A stretch of 64,000 bases of DNA from Bradyrhizobium sp. Rc3b (GTDB taxonomy: Bacteria; Pseudomonadota; Alphaproteobacteria; Rhizobiales; Xanthobacteraceae): assembly GCF_900114915.1 (NCBI RefSeq), contig NZ_FOUS01000010.1, positions 1-64,000 of the forward strand, written 5' to 3'. Positions within the stretch are counted from its first letter, which is position 1, and each line of letters starts with the position of its first letter. The translations under genes were made by a program, and so were the position numbers. Of this stretch, positions 33,983 to 42,679 are shown piece after piece. Under the pieces are notes generated by a model that saw nothing but the letters and a program-made list of their open reading frames with translations, was not told the origin of the DNA and ran no database searches.

Positions 33983-34864
33983 TTACGCAGTCTTCGCCGC
34001 TTCGACCTTGTCCTGCGTCTTCGTCTCGAAATCGCTCGCATCGTGCCGCTCGTGCAGCTGGCTGGCGGGATCGCCGGAGACGCGGTTGACCATGCGCCCG
34101 CGTTTCACGGCGGGGCGCTGCGCGATCTGGTCGGTCCAGCGCTGCACGTTCTTGTAGTCCTGCACCGAGAGGAATTCGCCGGCGCCATAGACCAGCCCCT
34201 TGGCGAGCGCGCCGTACCAGGGCCACACCGCCATGTCGGCGATGGTATACTCCTTGCCGCCGAGATATTCGTTGTCGGCAAGGCGCCGGTCGAGCACGTC
34301 GAGCTGGCGCTTGGTCTCCATCGCGAAACGGTCGATGGCGTATTCGATCTTGAACGGCGCATAGGCGTAGAAATGGCCAAAGCCGCCGCCGAGATAGGGC
34401 GCGCTGCCCATCTGCCAGAACAGCCAGGACATCGCCTCGGTGCGGCTCTTGATGTCCTTCGGCAGGAAGGCGCCGAACTTCTCGGCGAGATAAAGCAGGA
34501 TCGAGCCGGACTCGAACACCCGGATCGGCTCCGGACCGGAGCGGTCCATCAGCGCGGGGATCTTGGAGTTCGGGTTGATGTCGACGAAGCCGCTGCCGAA
34601 CTGGTCGCCGTTGCCAATTCTGATCAGCCAGGCGTCGTATTCGGCCCCCTTATGGCCGAGCGCCAGAAGCTCCTCCAGCATCACCGTGACCTTCACCCCG
34701 TTCGGCGTCGCCAGCGAATAGAGCTGGAAGGGATGCTTGCCTACCGGCAGCTCCTTGTCGTGGGTCGGACCGGCGATCGGGCGGTTGATGCTGGCGAACT
34801 GCCCGCCATTTTCCTTGTTCCAGGTCCAGACTTTGGGCGGCACGTAGGCGGGGGTATCGGTCAT
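33983..34864 (-). CDS. yghU: Glutathione-dependent disulfide-bond oxidoreductase YghU
   Basis: The 293-residue protein closely follows E. coli YghU throughout: VWTWNKENGGQFASINRP, GKHPFQLYSLATPNGVKVT, FESGSILLYLAEKFG, LGGGFGHFYAYAP and the C-terminal LHERHDASDFETKTQDK. It is a GST-fold protein that reduces disulfides with glutathione and has some peroxidase activity. The start is ATG 34864 (MTDTPAY). It is a single gene, and two repeats follow its stop. Confidence 0.95.
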   Translation of the reverse strand: MTDTPAYVPPKVWTWNKENGGQFASINRPIAGPTHDKELPVGKHPFQLYSLATPNGVKVTVMLEELLALGHKGAEYDAWLIRIGNGDQFGSGFVDINPNSKIPALMDRSGPEPIRVFESGSILLYLAEKFGAFLPKDIKSRTEAMSWLFWQMGSAPYLGGGFGHFYAYAPFKIEYAIDRFAMETKRQLDVLDRRLADNEYLGGKEYTIADMAVWPWYGALAKGLVYGAGEFLSVQDYKNVQRWTDQIAQRPAVKRGRMVNRVSGDPASQLHERHDASDFETKTQDKVEAAKTA

Positions 34865-35182
34865 GCGAGGAGCTCCGGCGGAAAGATGCGCCTGCATTAA
34901 TTAGCCCGCGAATGGCCGATGACAAGCCCTCCGAGTTGCATTGCCGGGCGGGGCATCTCACCGTTTCGTCATGGCAGGCTCCTCCCGTCATCCGGCCGCC
35001 CGCAGGGCGAGCTCGGAATGACGGCGTCAACTGGGACGCAGCGGCCTTCGGGTAGAGCGCGACGCCTACACACAAGATGCCTCGCCGAATCCGGCCTGTC
35101 ATCGCCAGTGACGATCGGCTAGCGTCACCTTGCTTCGCGCGCGAAAGCAACGAGAACGCGAAGACCGCCGGGAGAGAGAGCC
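34865..35182. other. Intergenic region between divergent genes
   Basis: 318 bases between yghU and the nitronate monooxygenase gene. A weak repeat-like pair GTCATCCGGCC / GGAATGACGGC is seen at about 34985-35030. No gene or clear promoter was found, though two divergent promoters must be here. Confidence 0.5.
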
Positions 35183-36316
35183 ATGAAATCGCCGATCTGC
35201 GACATGCTGGGCATCGAGTTCCCGCTGCTGGCCTTCAGCCATTGCCGCGACGTCGTCGCTGCCGTCAGCCGCGCCGGCGGCTTCGGTGTGCTCGGTGCCA
35301 CCGTGCACACGCCCGATACGCTCGAACGCGAGCTGAAATGGATCGACGATCACGTCGACGGCAAGCCCTACGGCATCGACGTGCTGATCCCCGAAAACAT
35401 CTCGACCTCGGGCGAAAAGGACGTCACCTGGAAGAGCCTGGAGGCGCGCGTGCCGCAGGAGCACCGCGCCTACACGCGCGAGCTCCTGAAGAAGTACGAC
35501 ATCGAGCTGACGACCACGGAGGTCGCAGCCGATCAGCCGCAGCCGTTCGACGGAAAGACGGCGCTGCAATTGCTCGAGGTGTCCTTCAATCATCCGATCC
35601 GCCTGATCGCCAATGCGCTGGGCGTGCCGCCGAAGGCGATGATCGAGATGGGCAAGAAACACGGCGTGCCGGTCGCAGCGCTGGTCGGCGCCAAGGAGCA
35701 CGCGCTGCGCCAGGTCGCGGCCGGCGTCGACATCCTCGTCGTGCAGGGCACCGAGGCTGGCGGGCATTGCGGCGAGGTCTCGACCATGGTGCTGGTGCCC
35801 GAGGTGATCAAGGCGATCAAGCCCATCCGCGACGTGCCGGTGCTGGCGGCCGGCGGCATCATGACGGGACGGCAGATGGCGGCGTGCATGGCGATGGGCG
35901 CGGCCGGCGCCTGGACCGGCTCGGTGTGGCTTGCGACGGTGGAAGCCGAGACCACGGAGATCTTTCGCGAGAAGATGATCGCGGCCTCTTCCCGTGATGC
36001 AGTCCGCTCGAAAGGCCGCACCGGCAAGCCGGCGCGGCAGCTCCGCTCGGTCTGGACCGATGCCTGGGACCGCGCGCCGGACAGCCCCGGCGCACTGCCG
36101 ATGCCGCTGCAGAGCATCGTCAGCCGCGATGCCTTCAATTCGATCGACCGCGCGGCGGCGAGCGGCAACGCCAAGGCGCGCGATCTCGTCAGCTATTTCG
36201 TCGGCCAGGGCGTCGGGCTCATCGACAGCGTGAAGTCGGCGGGCGCGGTGGTGCAGGAGTTCAAGGAAGATTTCGCCGAAGCCGTCGAGCACATGAATGC
36301 GCTGGTGGCGGAGTGA
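35183..36316 (+). CDS. Nitronate monooxygenase / 2-nitropropane dioxygenase family
   Basis: The 377-residue TIM-barrel flavoprotein has an N-terminal FPLLAFSHCRDVVAAVSRAG, the FMN-phosphate segment PVLAAGGIMTGRQMAACMAMGA and the catalytic His195 in GTEAGGHCGEVSTM. The family oxidises alkyl nitronates with O2; other members act as enoyl-ACP reductases. The start is ATG 35183 with GGGAGAGAG upstream. It stands between two repeats and upstream of the TLP1 gene on the same strand. The natural substrate in this organism is unknown; detoxification of propionate-3-nitronate is a common role. Confidence 0.88.
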   Translation: MKSPICDMLGIEFPLLAFSHCRDVVAAVSRAGGFGVLGATVHTPDTLERELKWIDDHVDGKPYGIDVLIPENISTSGEKDVTWKSLEARVPQEHRAYTRELLKKYDIELTTTEVAADQPQPFDGKTALQLLEVSFNHPIRLIANALGVPPKAMIEMGKKHGVPVAALVGAKEHALRQVAAGVDILVVQGTEAGGHCGEVSTMVLVPEVIKAIKPIRDVPVLAAGGIMTGRQMAACMAMGAAGAWTGSVWLATVEAETTEIFREKMIAASSRDAVRSKGRTGKPARQLRSVWTDAWDRAPDSPGALPMPLQSIVSRDAFNSIDRAAASGNAKARDLVSYFVGQGVGLIDSVKSAGAVVQEFKEDFAEAVEHMNALVAE

Positions 36317-36343
36317 TTGCCGGTGGCCGGCATCGCGCCCGTG

Positions 36344-36480
36344 GCCCATCCTTCGAGGCTCCACCGACGGCGCGTTGCGCCGCCGGCCTCGCACCTCAGG
36401 ATGACGCTTCCTCCGTAGCCGTCACCCTGAGGTGCGAGCCGCGTGGTGCGAAGCGCCGCGCAGCGAGCCTCGAAGGGCGA
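36344..36480. repeat. Palindromic intergenic repeat, family G
   Basis: CCATCCTTCGAGGCT at the left and AGCCTCGAAGGGC at the right pair, with an inner GCACCTCAGGATGAC / GTCACCCTGAGGTGC. It lies between the nitronate monooxygenase and TLP1 genes. Confidence 0.75.
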
Positions 36481-36517
36481 CGGCGTGCCCGAGATCTGAA
36501 ACGTAAAGCAAGAAGAC

Positions 36518-38026
36518 ATGACCAATATTCCCGAAGACCGCATCCCCGTCATCGTCGGCATCGGCGAGATTGTCGATCGCCCGAAAGACATCACTGACGG
36601 CCTCGAGCCGCTCGACCTGCTGGAGCAGGCACTGCGGCGCGCGGAAACAGATGCCGGCGCAAAGTTGCTCGGCGAGGTGCAGTCGCTCGACGTCGTCAAC
36701 TTCCTGAGCTGGCGCTACCGCGATCCGGAGCAGCTGTTGGCGCAGCGCCTCGGCATCACGCCCGCGCATTGCTATTACGGCCCGGTCGGCGGCGAGAGCC
36801 CGATCCGCTACATCCACGAAGCCGCCAAGCGCATCGCACGCGGCGAATGCAGCGTGGCGGCGGTGTGCGGCGCGGAAGCGCAATCGACCGCGACCAAAGC
36901 GGAACGCACTGGGGCAAAGCTGCCGTGGACACCGTTTGCCCATGATGTCGAGGAGCCCAAGCGCGGCGCGGCGTTCCAGAAGCCGCTGGCGGTGAAGCTC
37001 GGCGTGTTTCGTCCCGTCACCGTCTATCCGTTCTACGAGGCCGCCTCAGCCGCGCATTGGGGCCAGACGCCGCACGAGGCGATGGCGGAATCCGGCACGC
37101 TGTGGTCGCGCTATTCGGAAGCCGCCGCGCAAAATCCCAATGCCTGGCTGAAGCGGCGTTATGCGCCCGAGGAGATCACGACGCCGACCGCGGACAACCG
37201 GCTGATCGCCTGGCCCTACAACAAGCTCATGGTCGCCAACCCCAGCGTCAACATGGGCGGTGCGCTGCTGCTCACCAGCCTCGCCAAGGCGCGTGCGCTC
37301 GGCATCGCGGAGGACAGGCTGGTCTATCCGCTCGGCGGCGCCTCGGCGGAGGAGCCGCGCGACTATCTGTTGCGCGACCAGTTCTACGAGAGCCATCCGC
37401 AGAACGCGGTGCTGAAAGCGGTGATGGACCTTGCCGGCGGCGACGGCAAGAACTTCGACGCCATCGAGCTCTATAGCTGCTTCCCCTGCGTGCCCAAGAT
37501 GGCGCGGCGAACGCTCGGCCTTGGCGCCGACGTGCAACCGACCGTGACCGGCGGCCTCACCTTCTTCGGCGCCCCGCTCAACACCTACATGACGCATGCG
37601 GCCTGCGCGATGGTGCGGCGTGTGCGCGAGGGCGCAAAACTTGGCCTTCTCTACGGCCAGGGCGGCTTCGTTACCAAGCATCACGCGCTGGTGGTGGCGA
37701 AGGCGGGGCCGCGCGAGGCGTTGGCGCAGGAGACGAGTGTGCAGGGCGAGGCCGACCGCAACAAGCGCGCGGTGCCGGAGTTCGTGACTGAGGCAAGCGG
37801 CAAGGGCAAGGTCGAGAGCTTCACGGTGCTCTACGGCCGCGGCGGCGAGGTCGAGCATGGCGTGGTGATGCTGCGGACGGAAGATGACAGGCGCACGCTG
37901 GCGCGGATTCCGGCGGGCGATAGCGCCACGCTGGCGCATCTACTCGACATGGATCGCACGCCGGTGGGATCGCTCGGCGAGATCGCAATGGCGGCGGATG
38001 GCGCGCCGGAGTGGAAGGTTTCGTAG
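36518..38026 (+). CDS. Thiolase-like protein type 1 (TLP1-like)
   Basis: The 502-residue protein has a divergent thiolase fold in the first 390 residues (IPVIVGIGEIVDRP, CYYGPVGGESP, NPSVNMGGALLLTS, TYMTHAACAMVRR). It has an extra C-terminal domain of about 110 residues with an OB-like pattern (FTVLYGRGGEVEHGVVMLRT). This matches the TLP1 family of mycobacteria and proteobacteria. It lacks a clear G-H-P catalytic motif, so classic thiolase activity is doubtful; acyl-CoA binding or transfer is possible. The stop codon TAG is inside a family B repeat. No partner enzyme is adjacent. Confidence 0.87.
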   Translation: MTNIPEDRIPVIVGIGEIVDRPKDITDGLEPLDLLEQALRRAETDAGAKLLGEVQSLDVVNFLSWRYRDPEQLLAQRLGITPAHCYYGPVGGESPIRYIHEAAKRIARGECSVAAVCGAEAQSTATKAERTGAKLPWTPFAHDVEEPKRGAAFQKPLAVKLGVFRPVTVYPFYEAASAAHWGQTPHEAMAESGTLWSRYSEAAAQNPNAWLKRRYAPEEITTPTADNRLIAWPYNKLMVANPSVNMGGALLLTSLAKARALGIAEDRLVYPLGGASAEEPRDYLLRDQFYESHPQNAVLKAVMDLAGGDGKNFDAIELYSCFPCVPKMARRTLGLGADVQPTVTGGLTFFGAPLNTYMTHAACAMVRRVREGAKLGLLYGQGGFVTKHHALVVAKAGPREALAQETSVQGEADRNKRAVPEFVTEASGKGKVESFTVLYGRGGEVEHGVVMLRTEDDRRTLARIPAGDSATLAHLLDMDRTPVGSLGEIAMAADGAPEWKVS

Positions 38027-38114
38027 GGTGGGCAAAGCGGAGCGTGCCCACCGTCTTCATGTGATCAGGAAAGATTGGTGGGCACGGCGCAAGAGCGCCT
38101 TTGCCCACCCTACG
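38022..38114. repeat. Palindromic intergenic repeat, family B
   Basis: TCGTAGGGTGGGCAAAG to CTTTGCCCACCCTACG. The TAG at 38024-38026 is the stop codon of the TLP1-like gene. It separates that gene from the converging RND adaptor gene. Confidence 0.85.
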
Positions 38115-38142
38115 AGAGCTGCGTCCGGGGCACGAGGCCGCC

Positions 38143-39345
38143 CTACCCCTTCGGCGCCTGCTTCTCCGACGCGGTCGTCGGCTTGCCCTTCGCACCCGCA
38201 CCGACGACGCGGACCTGATCGCCGTCCGACAACCCGTCCGGCGGCGCCGTGATGACGCGGTCGTCCGCGGTGATCCCCGAGGCCAGCTCGATCTCGCGGC
38301 CGAGGTCGCGGGCGATGGTCACTGGCTTGAACAGAACCTTGTCATCCGCACCGACGGTGGCAACGCGCAGGCCGCTGCTGTTGAAGATCAGCGCGCTGGC
38401 GGGGATGCTGAGCGGCGCGGTATCGCGCTGGAGGTTGAGCTTGACGCTGGCATAGCCGCCGGGCATCAGCTCGCCTGAGGAATTGTCGAGCCCGAGCTGC
38501 ATGCGCGTGGTGCCGGAGGCGATATCGACGGCCTGCGAGGACGCCTCCACCGTCGCCTGGAAAGTCCGGTTCGGATACTCGGGCAGTGTGATCGTCGCCT
38601 TGGCGCCGATCTTGATCGCCGGCACGTAATTCTGGGGCACGTTGACATAGACGCGCAGCTTGGTGATGTCGGAGATCACGAACATCGCCGGGCCCGAGCC
38701 GCCACCGGCATTGATCAACGCGCCGACATCGGTGTCGCGCGCGGTGACGACGCCGTCGAACGGCGCGGTGATCTTCTTGTAGCCAGCCAACGCTTCCAGC
38801 CGCTCGACATTGGCCTTGCCCGAATTGACGGCGGCATTCTTGTTGGAGAGATCGGCGGTGCGCTCGTCGATCTCCTGCGCCGAGACGAAGTTGGAGGCGA
38901 CCAGCGTCTTGCGCCGGTTCAGCGTTGCTTCCGACAGCCTGGCGCTGGCCTGCTGGCTGGCGAGGTCGGCTCTAGCCTGAAGCAGTTGCTGATCGAGGTC
39001 CGGCGCCTCGATCTCGGCGATCACCTGCCCGGCCTTGACGCGGGCGCCGATATCGGCGCTCCAGCTCTTCAGATAGCCCGACACGCGCGCGAAGATCGGC
39101 GCGCGATAATAGGCTTCCAGCCGGCCCGGCAGATCGATGGTGGCGTTGAGCGCCTTGGCGCTGGGCTGGGTCACCGCGACGCTGGGAACGGCCTGATCGT
39201 CGGTCCATTCCTTCAGCCTGGAGCCCTGCTCCTCGCGCGCGCGGATGCCGGTGCCGACGACGAGGCCGGCCGCGATCAGCGCCACCACGCCGAAGATGCC
39301 CAGTTTCCGGTGCGAAACCGGGGAGCGGGGGTCAGTGGGCGACAT
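38143..39345 (-). CDS. RND efflux periplasmic adaptor (HlyD/MFP family)
   Basis: The 400-residue protein has an N-terminal membrane anchor (about residues 15-33), and the lipoyl half-motifs RVSGYLKSWSADIGARVKAG and KITAPFDGVVT flank an alpha-hairpin (residues about 115-175). A beta-barrel with LPEYPNRTFQATV follows. It links an inner-membrane RND pump to an outer-membrane channel. The start ATG 39345 overlaps the end of the pump gene upstream by 14 bases. No outer-membrane factor gene is in the window; a TolC-like protein from elsewhere is needed. Confidence 0.92.
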   Translation of the reverse strand: MSPTDPRSPVSHRKLGIFGVVALIAAGLVVGTGIRAREEQGSRLKEWTDDQAVPSVAVTQPSAKALNATIDLPGRLEAYYRAPIFARVSGYLKSWSADIGARVKAGQVIAEIEAPDLDQQLLQARADLASQQASARLSEATLNRRKTLVASNFVSAQEIDERTADLSNKNAAVNSGKANVERLEALAGYKKITAPFDGVVTARDTDVGALINAGGGSGPAMFVISDITKLRVYVNVPQNYVPAIKIGAKATITLPEYPNRTFQATVEASSQAVDIASGTTRMQLGLDNSSGELMPGGYASVKLNLQRDTAPLSIPASALIFNSSGLRVATVGADDKVLFKPVTIARDLGREIELASGITADDRVITAPPDGLSDGDQVRVVGAGAKGKPTTASEKQAPKG

Positions 39346-42300
39346 GCGGGGTCTCCAATGGGGCGGCGGCTTTGGCGCCTTGCTTTTTGTGGACCATACT
39401 GAACACCACGGGAACGAACATCAGCGTGGCGAAGGTTGCAAAGATCAGGCCGCCGATCACGGCGCGGCCGAGCGGCGCGTTCTGCTCGCCGCCCTCGCCC
39501 AGCCCCAGCGCCATCGGCGCCATGCCGATGATCATGGCAAGCGCGGTCATCAGCACGGGGCGGAACCGGACGAAGCCGGCTTCGAGCGCCGCGGCGACGG
39601 GATCGCCAAGCTCCTCGTAGCGCTCGCGTGCAAAGGAGATCACCAGCACGCTGTTGGCGGTCGCAACGCCCATGCACATGATGGCGCCGGTGAGCGCGGG
39701 GACCGACAGCGTGGTCCCGGTCGCGAACAGCATCCAGACGATGCCGGCGAGCGCGGCCGGCAGCGCCGTGATGATCACGAACGGATCGGACCAGGACTGG
39801 AAGTTCACCACGATCAGGAAATAGATCAGCACGACGGCGCCGAGCAGGCCGAACAACAGGCCGGTGAAGGCGCTGTTCATGGTCTGCACCTGTCCGAGCA
39901 GCACCACGGAGGAACCCTTCGGCACCTCCTTGGCGGTCTCGGCAACCACCTTGCGGATATCGGCGGAGACCGCGCCGAGATCGCGGCCCGAGGTCGTCGC
40001 AAAGATCTGCACCATCGACTGGATGTCGTATTGCGAGACAACCGCGCTCGAGCTCGAACGCTTGATGTCGGCGATGCCGCCGAGGATTGGTGACTGCGCA
40101 TTGCCGGCCGCGGTGATCGGCAGCGTCTGCAGCGCGCTCAGCGAATCGATCTGGTACTGCGGCGTCTGCATCACGATCGAGTAGGACACGCCGTTCTCGG
40201 GGTTGAGATAGTAGGTCGGCGCCACCTGCGAGGAGCCGGCGAGATTGACCACGAGGCTGTTGGTGACGTCGCGCTCGGTCAGGCCGACATATTGCGCGCG
40301 GGTGCGGTCGACATCGATGTTGAAGGTCGGAGCGTTCGGCGATTGCTGGATCCGCGCATCTGCAACGCCGGGGATCCTGCGGACTTTTGCCAGCAGATTG
40401 TTGGCGTAAGCGAAATTGGCACTGAGATTGGCGCCGCGGATCTGGAGATCGATCGGCGCCGGCGCGCCGAAATTCAGGATCTGGCTGACGATGTCTGCAG
40501 GGAGGAACGCGAAGCTGACGCCGGGGAACAGCCGCGGCAATTGCTCGCGCAGCACGCGCACGTGTTCCTCGGTCGGCTTGTGGCCCTCCCTCAGCTTGAT
40601 CTGGATGTCGCCGTCCTGCGGGCCGATCACGCCGGTGTTGTTGTAGGTCATGTTGATGCCGGAGATCGGCATGCCGATGTTGTCGGTCATGGTCTCGATC
40701 TCGCCGGGGATCAGCTTGCGGACCGCCTTCTGCACGTCGGCGAGCTGGTTGGCGGTCTCCTCGACACGGGTGCCGACCTGGGTGCGGACATGCATCAGGA
40801 TGTTGCCGGCGTCGACCGCGGGAAAGAAATTGCGGCCGAGGAACGGCACCAGCGCGAAGGAGGCGCCGACCACACAGAGGAAGCCGATCACGAACACCGC
40901 GCGGTGCGCCAGCGCCAGCCCGAGGAAGCCATGGTAGCCGCCGCGGATGCGCTCGAACCGTGCCTCGAAGCCACGCTGGAACCAGACAAAAGGATTGCGC
41001 GATTTCGGCGGCCCGCCTTCGTGATGGACATGCGCCTGCAGCAGATAGTTCGCCATGGTCGGCACCAGCGTGCGCGACAGGATGAACGACCAGATCATCG
41101 CGAACATCACGGCTTCCGCCATCGGCACGAACAGGAAGCGCGCGACGCCCGAGAGGAAGAACATCGGCACGAACACGATGCAGATGCAGAGCAGCGACAC
41201 GAAGGCCGGCGTCACGATCTGGTTGGCGCCGTCGAGGATCGACTGCTCGACCGGCTTGCCCTGCTCCAGATGGTAATTGATGTTCTCGATCGTGACGGTG
41301 GCGTCGTCGACGAGGATGCCGACTGCGAGCGCAAGGCCGCCGAGTGTCATGATGTTGAGCGTCTCGCCGATCGCCGACAGCATGATGATGGCGCCCAGCA
41401 CCGACAGCGGAATCGACACCGCGATGATGATGGTCGAGCGCCAGCTGCCGAGGAACAACAGGATCATGACGCTGGTGAGCAGCGCCGCGATCACGCCCTC
41501 GACCGCGACGCCTTGAATCGCGCCGCGCACGAACACCGACTGGTCGCCGATGAAGCCGATCTTGAGCGCGTCCGGGAGCTGGTCCTTGACCTCGATCACC
41601 TTCTGCTTGATGCCGGCGATGATATCGAGCGTCGAGGTCGCGCCCGCCTTCAGCACCATCATCAGCACCGAGCGGTTGCCGTCGACATGGACGATGTTGG
41701 TCTGGGGCGGATTGCCGTCGCGCACGGTGGCGACGTCGCGCACATAGACCATCGCGCCGTTCACCGTCTTGATCGGAAGGTTGCCGAGCTCGTCGATCCT
41801 GAGCGGCGAGTTGTTGAGCTGGATGTTGTACTCGAACTGGCCGATCTTCTGGGTGCCGACCGGCGTGATCAGGTTCTGCGCGGCGAGCGCATTGGCGACG
41901 TCCTGGCCGGACAGGCCGCGGGCCTGCAGCGCGGTGGGATCGAGGTCGATCTGGATCTGGCGCTGCTTGCCGCCGAACGGGTACGGGATCGCCGCGCCGG
42001 GCACGGTGACCAGCGGCGTGCGGAGCTGATTGATGCCGATGTCGGCGAGGTTCTGCTCGGTGAGCCCGTCGCCCGACAGCGCCACCTGGATGATCGGGAC
42101 GGTGGAGGCCGAGTAGTTCAGGATCAAGGGCGGCGTCGCGCCCGGCGGCATCTGCTTGATCAGCGTCTGCGAGATCGCGGTGACTTGCGCGTTGGCGGTA
42201 CGGATGTCGACGTTGGGCTGGAAGAAGATCTTGATGATACCAAAGCCGTTATAGGAATTGGCGGTGATGTGCTCGATGTCGTTGACCGTGGTCGTCAGCG

Positions 42301-42511
42301 CACGCTGGAACGGCGTCGTGATGCGGCCGGACATCTGGTCGGGCGGCAGGCCGGTGTACTGCCAGACCACGCCGATCACGGGAATGCGGATGTCCGGAAA
42401 GATGTCGGTCGGGGTCCGGAGCGCCGCGAGCGGTCCGATGATCAGCAGCAGGAGTGCCAGCACGACGAACGTATAGGGCCGGCTCAGGGCAATACGGACC
42501 AGAGCAATCAT
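39332..42511 (-). CDS. RND efflux transporter permease (HAE1/AcrB type)
   Basis: The 1059-residue inner-membrane protein begins with the usual first helix (SRPYTFVVLALLLLIIGPLA), then the porter domain. TM4 carries GILVDDATVTIEN with the proton-relay aspartates. The second half repeats the pattern and ends with TM10-12 (VVLIYFLIVVNFQS...). HAE1-type pumps export drugs, detergents or metabolites using the proton gradient. The order pump then adaptor is the reverse of acrAB. The start is ATG 42511. The chemoreceptor genes upstream on the same strand are 168 bases away and may be separate units. Confidence 0.94.
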   Translation of the reverse strand: MIALVRIALSRPYTFVVLALLLLIIGPLAALRTPTDIFPDIRIPVIGVVWQYTGLPPDQMSGRITTPFQRALTTTVNDIEHITANSYNGFGIIKIFFQPNVDIRTANAQVTAISQTLIKQMPPGATPPLILNYSASTVPIIQVALSGDGLTEQNLADIGINQLRTPLVTVPGAAIPYPFGGKQRQIQIDLDPTALQARGLSGQDVANALAAQNLITPVGTQKIGQFEYNIQLNNSPLRIDELGNLPIKTVNGAMVYVRDVATVRDGNPPQTNIVHVDGNRSVLMMVLKAGATSTLDIIAGIKQKVIEVKDQLPDALKIGFIGDQSVFVRGAIQGVAVEGVIAALLTSVMILLFLGSWRSTIIIAVSIPLSVLGAIIMLSAIGETLNIMTLGGLALAVGILVDDATVTIENINYHLEQGKPVEQSILDGANQIVTPAFVSLLCICIVFVPMFFLSGVARFLFVPMAEAVMFAMIWSFILSRTLVPTMANYLLQAHVHHEGGPPKSRNPFVWFQRGFEARFERIRGGYHGFLGLALAHRAVFVIGFLCVVGASFALVPFLGRNFFPAVDAGNILMHVRTQVGTRVEETANQLADVQKAVRKLIPGEIETMTDNIGMPISGINMTYNNTGVIGPQDGDIQIKLREGHKPTEEHVRVLREQLPRLFPGVSFAFLPADIVSQILNFGAPAPIDLQIRGANLSANFAYANNLLAKVRRIPGVADARIQQSPNAPTFNIDVDRTRAQYVGLTERDVTNSLVVNLAGSSQVAPTYYLNPENGVSYSIVMQTPQYQIDSLSALQTLPITAAGNAQSPILGGIADIKRSSSSAVVSQYDIQSMVQIFATTSGRDLGAVSADIRKVVAETAKEVPKGSSVVLLGQVQTMNSAFTGLLFGLLGAVVLIYFLIVVNFQSWSDPFVIITALPAALAGIVWMLFATGTTLSVPALTGAIMCMGVATANSVLVISFARERYEELGDPVAAALEAGFVRFRPVLMTALAMIIGMAPMALGLGEGGEQNAPLGRAVIGGLIFATFATLMFVPVVFSMVHKKQGAKAAAPLETPHVAH

Positions 42512-42679
42512 GCGCCAGGCAAATCCGGGTCAAGCGAGGATACGGAATCTGCCCCCACGGCGATCCCCATTTCCCTTTACCCGAGCACCGCCGGAAACGC
42601 TAATAACCAGAACTATCCTGCATTCACTTCCCTGCTACCGCACTGCGAAATCGACATCGCAGCTATGCGGCGGCCTGTC

